Source: Ahrensia sp.
GTDB taxonomy: Bacteria; Pseudomonadota; Alphaproteobacteria; Rhizobiales; Rhizobiaceae
Direction of reading: 5' to 3'
Length of the DNA: 8,644 bases
NCBI GenBank assembly: GCA_002698425.1
Contig: NZXU01000007.1
Location: forward strand, 1-8,644
How positions within the stretch are numbered: the first letter of the stretch is position 1; each line of letters begins with the position of its first letter. The notes beneath the pieces are model-generated. The model saw only the letters and a program-made list of their open reading frames with translations. It ran no database searches and had not been told where the DNA came from. This document shows positions 1-4,920 of the stretch, in pieces. The position numbers and the translations under genes are program-made.

Positions 1-251
1 AGCCCATTGCGGTAAGACAGCCAGCCAAGGAAACCGCAGATACCGGCAAAGACAAACATGCCGAGGGCACCTTCGCCAGATACCAAAGCGCCTAAGAGGC
101 CCAGCGCGAACAATCCTGCGATGATCCAGAACGCGATATACGCGCGCGAACCCTTCTGGGTCGTCGTCCTAACTTCGACCGAATTGATCTTGTTTATTGC
201 GTACGATTTGTCCCCAACACGTACAAAATCCTTGTCTACCGAGAAATCCAT
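1..251 (-). CDS. Partial small membrane protein, DUF6232-like (C-terminus beyond window)
   Basis: The reading frame opens with ATG on the minus strand and stays open for 83 codons to the window edge, so the C-terminus is missing. A GGGGG run lies about six bases upstream of the start and can serve as ribosome binding site. The protein begins MDFSVDKDFVRVGDKSYAIN, a short soluble part of about 36 residues. Two hydrophobic segments follow at roughly residues 39-58 and 63-79, so it is probably an inner-membrane protein. The start (a 'YAINKINSVEV' strand followed by paired membrane helices) resembles the DUF6232 family, whose function is unknown; this match is from memory and was not searched. 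It is divergent from the lipoprotein gene at 357, with about 105 bases between the two starts. The plus-strand frames here look like random shadows. Confidence 0.7.
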   Translation of the reverse strand, partial: MDFSVDKDFVRVGDKSYAINKINSVEVRTTTQKGSRAYIAFWIIAGLFALGLLGALVSGEGALGMFVFAGICGFLGWLSYRNG

Positions 252-344
252 GTTCTGCCCCCAATAATTCCGACTGTGTTTGCCACTGCGCGATTACCAA
301 GGCAATGAGATAGACCGTTGAAAGATACTGATTCAAAACACGGT

Positions 345-348
345 GGAG
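345..348 (+). promoter_or_regulatory. Ribosome binding site that fixes the lipoprotein start at 357
   Basis: GGAG lies eight bases before ATG 357. It favours this start over the upstream in-frame TTG at 318, which would put a charged 13-residue extension before the lipoprotein signal. Confidence 0.6.
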
Positions 349-356
349 ATCATCAA

Positions 357-1265
357 ATGCGGGGTATCGTCGCGCTCCTTTCGACCATCTCACTGACCGC
401 CTGTGGCAGCGGAAACCCTGCGAGCGAGGACGCAATCTTTGCGGAAGTGAGCCAAGATGGCTTTGGAGGCGGCTGCGAAAATGGCGGTATCGCGACGGGC
501 GATATTGTCGCTGTCAGTGAAGACACCAATCTCTTGGAAGCCCCGGATGGTGCGCGCATTGTCAACGAGAAGGCCACCGCTGTCTTGAAGGAGACATACT
601 ATCAGCAGGTCGACAGTACGGAGACACTGCAGGAGACTTGCCGAACCGAGGGATGGTCGAAGATTAGGGTCAAAGAACCCGCCAGCCTTGGCCACGTCGA
701 AGGCTGGCTACCCAACTCCTCACTCCGGTTGATCGAGTCCGATGAGACCGGCAACCGGAACTATGTAGAGGCTGATTTTTACTGGGATGACGACACGTCA
801 GCCTACAAGCCGCAACTCGTGGCGGCGGTCAATCGCATCGTCCGCGAGAACGACAATTGCCGTACCATTGATCCCGGAACGCTGAGCAAGAGCGGCAGCC
901 GCGGTACAGCCGCTAAGCCTGTCTACTTTATCACCTGCAACGGCCCAGAAGACCGCCCGTTCAACGTCTGGTTTGAACGTGACGATGCCACCAGCAGCAA
1001 GAGCTTCGCGGCGATCCGCAACATTGATAGAGGTGCGGCCGTGCTCGCTTGCGAGCAGGCTGCCAAAGCCGCAGCAACGAACCCTCATTCGATCGATTTC
1101 TCGACCTTCATGGACGTTGCCTACCTGACATATCCCAACGGTCGAAGCCGCTTGCTGAGCAGCTTCACCGCGAAGAATGCGTTCGGGGTCGAAGGAAAAT
1201 TCACCATCGGATGCCTTTTCGACGGCCAGGAATTGATCGAGACAGTTGTCAATGAAGCGGTCTAG
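357..1265 (+). CDS. Putative lipoprotein with SH3-like region
   Basis: A 302-residue protein starting at ATG 357. The N-terminus MRGIVALLSTISLTACGSG is a lipoprotein signal peptide with lipobox LTAC, so Cys16 should be lipidated and the protein anchored in the envelope. Residues about 48-126 have the layout of a bacterial SH3-like domain: a 'LLEAPDGARIV' strand, a 'GWSKIRV' strand, and a closing 'GWLPNSSLRLI'. The remaining part (about 136-302) has conserved-looking features, including an 'AKNAFGVEGKFTIGCLF' stretch, and five cysteines (C40, C95, C168, C194, C232) besides C16 and C286; disulphides are possible outside the cytoplasm. An in-frame TTG at 318 would add 13 residues ahead of the signal peptide and is not used here. 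The gene converges on the next lipoprotein gene with only nine bases between stops. Binding partner and function are unknown. Confidence 0.8.
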   Translation: MRGIVALLSTISLTACGSGNPASEDAIFAEVSQDGFGGGCENGGIATGDIVAVSEDTNLLEAPDGARIVNEKATAVLKETYYQQVDSTETLQETCRTEGWSKIRVKEPASLGHVEGWLPNSSLRLIESDETGNRNYVEADFYWDDDTSAYKPQLVAAVNRIVRENDNCRTIDPGTLSKSGSRGTAAKPVYFITCNGPEDRPFNVWFERDDATSSKSFAAIRNIDRGAAVLACEQAAKAAATNPHSIDFSTFMDVAYLTYPNGRSRLLSSFTAKNAFGVEGKFTIGCLFDGQELIETVVNEAV

Positions 1266-1274
1266 GCTTCGCAA

Positions 1275-1673
1275 TCAGGACCCGAAGCAATCCGTCGGCG
1301 GGTCCGAAGGTGCCATGCGCTTAGCGAAGTAAATCAGACCCTGATTGTCATACAAGCCTACATCGGCGTCGGCAGAACTGAGGCGATATTTTGCACCATA
1401 TGCGTCGCCCTCAACGCTGAATTCTCCGTCCGCTGATTTGGCGAGTTGGCGGTCGAAACTCGATCCGTCTCCAGCAGAGATGTGAGCTATTGGGTCGGCT
1501 CCATCGACAATCTCGATAACCTGCCATGTTTGTTTGACCGTCGACGGCTTGGCGCACCATCGCCCAAGTGAATTGGGTCTCTCAAAGTTTGCGTTGGCAG
1601 TTGCTCCTTCCTCCTGTTCGCCGCAGCCGGACAGCACGAGACAAGCCACCAAGATACTCAACTTCCCCTTCAT
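1275..1673 (-). CDS. Small putative lipoprotein, function unknown
   Basis: A 132-residue protein. Its N-terminus MKGKLSILVACLVLSGCGEQ is a classic lipoprotein signal with lipobox LSGC, so lipidation is expected at Cys17. A frame upstream would add nine residues (start at 1700), but the shorter start puts two lysines directly before the hydrophobic core and has AAGG a few bases upstream. The mature part is about 115 residues, rich in small and acidic residues. Cys40 and Cys129 are placed so they could form a disulphide. Likely beta-rich strands include 'TWQVIEIV', 'GEFSVEGDAYGAKYRLS' and 'QGLIYFAKRM', suggesting a small beta-sheet fold. No family is recognised. The gene faces the lipoprotein gene at 357-1265 tail to tail. 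On its other side lies the non-coding region that precedes the transfer genes. Confidence 0.75.
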   Translation of the reverse strand: MKGKLSILVACLVLSGCGEQEEGATANANFERPNSLGRWCAKPSTVKQTWQVIEIVDGADPIAHISAGDGSSFDRQLAKSADGEFSVEGDAYGAKYRLSSADADVGLYDNQGLIYFAKRMAPSDPPTDCFGS

Positions 1674-2012
1674 CGCCTTGCCCCCCATACAACGACGCAT
1701 AGCTACATTGAGGGGCCACTATAGCTGACCATCTCAGGTGCGCGAAGGATTGAGCACCGTGGAATGCTATTTGGTCCCCATTCCAGAACAAACAGGAAAA
1801 TTTTGGTCCTCAAATGCATGAAGCAGCATCAAGGAATGTGCGCTCATTTGCCGCGCATTGCTCCCTATCCACTATGAAAACAAACCAATTTTTCCGCAAA
1901 TCATTCGGGCGTTTTGCCTGGTCACCGACGCGCACTTGAGAATGGGCTTGACCCAGCACACCGGACGCAGCGGGGCCGCCAATGTTCTTCTAATGCTCTC
2001 AATCATTTACAG

Positions 2013-2083
2013 CGCAAATTTGGCGTGTGCATCGACCGATTTGACCGCAAATCGCGAATTGGATTCGCAAATAGGAGGCAAAT
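2013..2083 (+). repeat. Array of GCAAAT-type short direct repeats at near-helical spacing
   Basis: CGCAAAT occurs at 2013-2019, 2046-2052 and 2066-2072, and GGCAAAT at 2077-2083. Start-to-start distances are 33, 20 and 11 bases, close to three, two and one turns of B-DNA. A further CGCAAAT is at 1895-1901, and ATTTGCC (the inverted form) at 1846-1852. Iterated short sites on one helix face are typical operators or oriT sites for ribbon-helix-helix proteins, and the next gene may encode one. The binding role is inferred. Confidence 0.45.
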
Positions 2084-2110
2084 CACCCTAACCTAAGGCG
2101 CTGGAATAAA

Positions 2111-2132
2111 TAGGGAACTTTTCGTTTTCCTA
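2111..2132. repeat. Inverted repeat upstream of the accessory gene
   Basis: TAGGGAA at 2111-2117 and TTTCCTA at 2126-2132 can pair over seven positions with one G-T wobble and an eight-base loop. A run of five C follows at 2135-2139. There is no T-run on the plus strand after the stem, so a terminator reading is poor. It lies about 80 bases before the start at 2211 and could be part of the oriT or an operator. Confidence 0.35.
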
Positions 2133-2210
2133 CACCCCCTCCGTGAATTACTGTCATTCTCGCCTTCCGCAGGTCGAACCAGGCTTCTTCAGCACAAGGA
2201 GCTTGGAAAG

Positions 2211-2540
2211 ATGCAACGTTACAGGGTCCTCCAGACCTACGTCCCGCCGCTGATCGCGGACTGGATTCTGGAGCAATCAAGCACCCGCGATACCAGCGTG
2301 AGCGTGGTCATTCGCGACCATCTGGTCGCCGCCTGGAACCGCGACAACGATCATGCCGATCGTCCCGGCGGGACCGATCCGGCCCGCCAGTTGGTGTTCC
2401 TCACCACTGCGCTCGATGCGCTGCTTGCGAGCCATTCCGACGAAACTCTGCGCAAGCGAACCCATACCGCCTACCATCGCCGCCTCGCCCAGCTCGGCTT
2501 CATTCCTGCGCGCGAAAAGGAGGCGAGCAATGAAGAATAG
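2211..2540 (+). CDS. Candidate ribbon-helix-helix relaxosome accessory protein (TrwA-like position)
   Basis: A 109-residue protein with AAGGAG at 2196-2201, nine bases before the ATG. The N-terminal 45 residues fit a ribbon-helix-helix pattern: a short strand 'YRVLQTYV' (about 4-11), a first helix 'PLIADWILEQ' (13-22), a turn, and a second helix 'SVSVVIRDHLVAAWN' (29-43). The C-terminal half (about 57-96) is predicted helical and rich in Arg, Lys and His. The gene overlaps the start of traD by 11 bases, so the two are probably translated together. Gene order matches R388, where trwA encodes a small ribbon-helix-helix protein that binds oriT, represses its own operon and stimulates the coupling ATPase. 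The fold assignment comes from the pattern only, without a profile match; another small conserved transfer protein remains possible. Confidence 0.6.
   Translation: MQRYRVLQTYVPPLIADWILEQSSTRDTSVSVVIRDHLVAAWNRDNDHADRPGGTDPARQLVFLTTALDALLASHSDETLRKRTHTAYHRRLAQLGFIPAREKEASNEE
2517..2523 (+). promoter_or_regulatory. Strong ribosome binding site that fixes the traD start at 2530
   Basis: AAGGAGG lies six bases before ATG 2530, inside the end of the preceding gene. It rules for this start over the longer open frame from 2353, whose extra 59 residues are a shadow of the upstream gene. Confidence 0.8.
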
Positions 2541-4875
2541 CATCGTCAACTTCACGCGCGGCACCCAGCTTCTCGGGCACTTCGGTTTCATGTTCGCTGC
2601 GGGTTTCAAGCTGCCGCTTGTCGTCTCTGTTCTGGTCATTTTGGCGACCGTCTGGTGGCGGGTCAGCAGTATGCTTACCGACTACCAGGCCTACCTCTTG
2701 TGGATGCATGTCTACGCCTCTGCCTATGGCTTCATGGAGTTCGATCCGGACAAGCTGGTGAACCTGCGCCTGCCCGATGGCGAGTTGGTTGCCTTCCCCA
2801 TGGCAGTGGTGAGGGACTTCCCTCCGATGCGCGAAGCCTGGACCCTGTTCTTCGCCACGGCAAAGCAGGCCATGCTACTATCTGCGCTCTGGCTTGCCCC
2901 GCTTCTTGCAGCCTTCTGGTGGGTCGCCGAGCACTTCGGCGAGCGTTCGAAACGCAAGCGTCACCTGCGCGGTGCGCAGCTCGTTTCCCTGTGCGAACTC
3001 GAGACCGATATCGCCCGCTACAACCGCCGCGCCCGCGCCCGCGAGTATGGCCGCGAAATGGGCTGGAAATGGCGCCTTGCAGGTAATACGGCCCTGCGCG
3101 CTGCGGGTCTCTACACGCCCGCGCATATCGCCGGTGTCAGCTACCCGTGGCGGCAGGAGCAGGGTCACGCCATGCTCGTCGGAACCACCGGCATGGGCAA
3201 GACCGTGGCGCTCTTCGAGCTCGTCGATGAGATCCGCTTGAGGGGAGAGCGCGCGGTCATTTTCGATCTCACGGGCGCCTTTATCGAGGCCTTCTACGAC
3301 CCCGATCGCGATGTCATCCTGAACCCGCTCGATGCCCGCTGTCCGGCATGGAGCGTCTTCAATGATTGCAACACCAGCGCCGAGTTCCATGCCGCCGCGG
3401 AATCGCTCGTGCCGCATGATGGCGGCGGGGCGGAGCAGTTCTGGGTGCTCGGCGCGCGGACGCTCTTCGTCGAGACCTGTCTCAAGCTGCTCGAGAACGG
3501 CAAAGGCACAAACGCGGCGCTCGCAAGCGACCTCATGAACGCCAATCTTCCCGACCTTCACAAGCTGCTCGAAGACACGATGGCAGGCCCCATGACCGAC
3601 CCGCAGGCTGCGAAGATGGCGGAATCGGTGCGTGCGGTGTTCAACGTGAACGCCAAGGCGCTGCAATTGCTGCCCACAGAGGGCGTACCCTTTTCGATCC
3701 GCGAGTGGATCAAAGGCGAGGGCAAGGAAGGATCGTTCCTGTTCCTATCGGCGCGCTACGCAGACCTGACCGTGCTCTCGCAGATGCTCACATTGTGGCT
3801 CGATACGGCGATCAACACGCTGATGACAGGGCGGACCACGTCCGACCTCAAATTGTGGTTCCTGATCGACGAACTGGGCGCGCTGCACCGGCTTCCCTCG
3901 CTCGAAAAGGGTCTGCAGACAGCGCGAAATTACGGCGGTGCGATCGTCACCGGGGTGCATGCCTTTGCCAAGCTCAAGGAGGTCTATGGAGAGAACATGG
4001 CGATGACCTTGTCGTCGCTTGCCAAGACCAAGCTCATGCTCGGGACTGCCGACCGTGAGACCGCTACCTGGTGTTCGGATTCGGTCGGCCACCGCGAGGT
4101 CCGCGAGGTCGAAGAGAACCAGAGCTACGGACACAACAGCGCCCGCGATGCGGTGAGCCTGACAGCCCGCCGCGAGATCGCTCCCTTGTTGCTGCCAGAC
4201 GAGTTCATGGGGCTGAAGAGCCTTGAAGGGTACATCAAGTTTCCTGAAGGACTTCCAACCGCACCGGTCACGCTTGAGCCCCGGGATTGGCCGCGCATCG
4301 CCGAAGGGTTCATCCCTCGCGAGATCAAGCGACCCGCGAGAGCGGTAGCCAAGCCGGTAATCGTCGGACCAGACGAAGGGGAAGCATCCGGACAACGCGG
4401 CAGCGACAGCGACGATTCCGGTGAACGCCGTCGCCGTGATGAGAAGCATCCCGGCCGGGACTCCGATGGCGACCAGCGGAAACGACCCAATCATAAATCA
4501 CAAGGCCGCCACGCGGAGGGCAAATCGAAGGGAGTGGCGCCGGACGACCAGACGGGTGCCGCGCGGGACAGGCAGTCTGCTGCAGAAGGTGCCGATAAAG
4601 GTCGCCTGCCAGTGGATCAATCGACCGGCCGACAGAGCGAACTGCCACACGAACTCGATCGCCGCAAAGCGCCCAATGATCACTCGGAAGAGCGGTCAGA
4701 AAGGTCTTGCGACAGTCCTCATCCAAATCGAGCCAAGGAAAGCAGCGAACAACGCAGTCGCGCCGATCAGGAGCGACGACAGCGCGATCTTCTTGGAGGT
4801 GCGGCCCACGACAAGGAAAAGGACGCACCTGACCGTGACGAACCCGACGTGGGCGATATCGAGCCGGATATGTGA
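2530..4875 (+). CDS. traD: Type IV coupling protein (TraD/TrwB family ATPase)
   Basis: A 781-residue coupling ATPase that links the relaxosome to the type IV secretion channel and drives DNA export at the inner membrane. Two membrane helices lie near residues 29-45 and 113-132, with about 67 residues between them, probably periplasmic. 'KRHLRGAQLVS' (143-153) follows the second helix, as in F-type TraD. Walker A is VGTTGMGKT (217-225; Lys224, Thr225). 'FDLTGAFIEAFYDPDRDVIL' (245-264) and 'NPLDARCPAWSVF' (265-277) match the TrwB/TraD core. Walker B is LKLWFLIDELGAL (440-452; Asp447, Glu448). 'GENMAMTLSSLAKTKLMLG' (487-505) matches the conserved late motif. Residues from about 600 to the end form a charged, Gly/Ser/Arg/Asp-rich, probably disordered tail with an acidic end (DEPDVGDIEPDM). 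It is longer than TrwB (507 residues). The start overlaps the previous gene by 11 bases; the relaxase gene follows after 45 bases. Confidence 0.93.
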   Translation: MKNSIVNFTRGTQLLGHFGFMFAAGFKLPLVVSVLVILATVWWRVSSMLTDYQAYLLWMHVYASAYGFMEFDPDKLVNLRLPDGELVAFPMAVVRDFPPMREAWTLFFATAKQAMLLSALWLAPLLAAFWWVAEHFGERSKRKRHLRGAQLVSLCELETDIARYNRRARAREYGREMGWKWRLAGNTALRAAGLYTPAHIAGVSYPWRQEQGHAMLVGTTGMGKTVALFELVDEIRLRGERAVIFDLTGAFIEAFYDPDRDVILNPLDARCPAWSVFNDCNTSAEFHAAAESLVPHDGGGAEQFWVLGARTLFVETCLKLLENGKGTNAALASDLMNANLPDLHKLLEDTMAGPMTDPQAAKMAESVRAVFNVNAKALQLLPTEGVPFSIREWIKGEGKEGSFLFLSARYADLTVLSQMLTLWLDTAINTLMTGRTTSDLKLWFLIDELGALHRLPSLEKGLQTARNYGGAIVTGVHAFAKLKEVYGENMAMTLSSLAKTKLMLGTADRETATWCSDSVGHREVREVEENQSYGHNSARDAVSLTARREIAPLLLPDEFMGLKSLEGYIKFPEGLPTAPVTLEPRDWPRIAEGFIPREIKRPARAVAKPVIVGPDEGEASGQRGSDSDDSGERRRRDEKHPGRDSDGDQRKRPNHKSQGRHAEGKSKGVAPDDQTGAARDRQSAAEGADKGRLPVDQSTGRQSELPHELDRRKAPNDHSEERSERSCDSPHPNRAKESSEQRSRADQERRQRDLLGGAAHDKEKDAPDRDEPDVGDIEPDM

Positions 4876-4920
4876 TGCCCAAGCGAGAGCTATCAGTGCG
4901 TCTAATCGAGGGTTAGGGCC

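Larger units (their letters stand above)
1740..2210. other. Candidate origin of transfer (oriT) region, non-coding
   Basis: No convincing gene lies between the lipoprotein start at 1673 and the start at 2211. A hand count gives 84 G or C in 180 bases (47%) over 1741-1920, against 42 in 60 (70%) over 3001-3060 inside traD. The stretch holds inverted repeats at 1760-1785 (TGGAATG and CATTCCA around 12 bases), 1839-1857 (TGCGC and GCGCA around nine bases) and 2111-2132 (TAGGGAA and TTTCCTA around eight bases, one G-T pair). It also holds the GCAAAT motif array. In R388 the oriT sits directly upstream of trwA-trwB-trwC, and the three genes that follow here have the same order. The oriT call is inferred from that synteny and the repeat content; no nic site is established. 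Confidence 0.45.

Noticed and set aside
58..267. 69-codon plus-strand open frame at the left edge
   Set aside because: It is antisense to the membrane-protein gene, which has a better start, ribosome binding site and two credible membrane helices.
1266..1288. GCTTCG and CGAAGC inverted repeat between and into the convergent lipoprotein genes
   Set aside because: Six pairs around an 11-base loop, partly within coding sequence and without a T-run on either side; not convincing as a bidirectional terminator.
2041..2070. TTGACC as a possible -35 box for the transfer operon
   Set aside because: No acceptable -10 box lies 16-18 bases downstream, and the TTGACC overlaps the repeat array, so I make no promoter call.
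1858..2096. Short plus-strand open frames in the non-coding stretch
   Set aside because: They have no ribosome binding site, no recognisable protein features, and they sit in the AT-richer repeat region.
2353..2529. Upstream in-frame extension of traD
   Set aside because: It overlaps the 109-residue gene in another frame, and a perfect AAGGAGG six bases before ATG 2530 marks the real start.
4498..4918. Hydrophobic, membrane-like reading frame on the minus strand opposite the TraD tail
   Set aside because: The minus-strand codons lie in exact register with the TraD codons. Complements of Asp, Glu, Ser, Arg and Gln codons are Val, Leu, Ala and similar codons, so a hydrophilic tail automatically yields a hydrophobic antisense frame. 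It is also broken by stops near 4701 and 4495 and has no clear start with a ribosome binding site.
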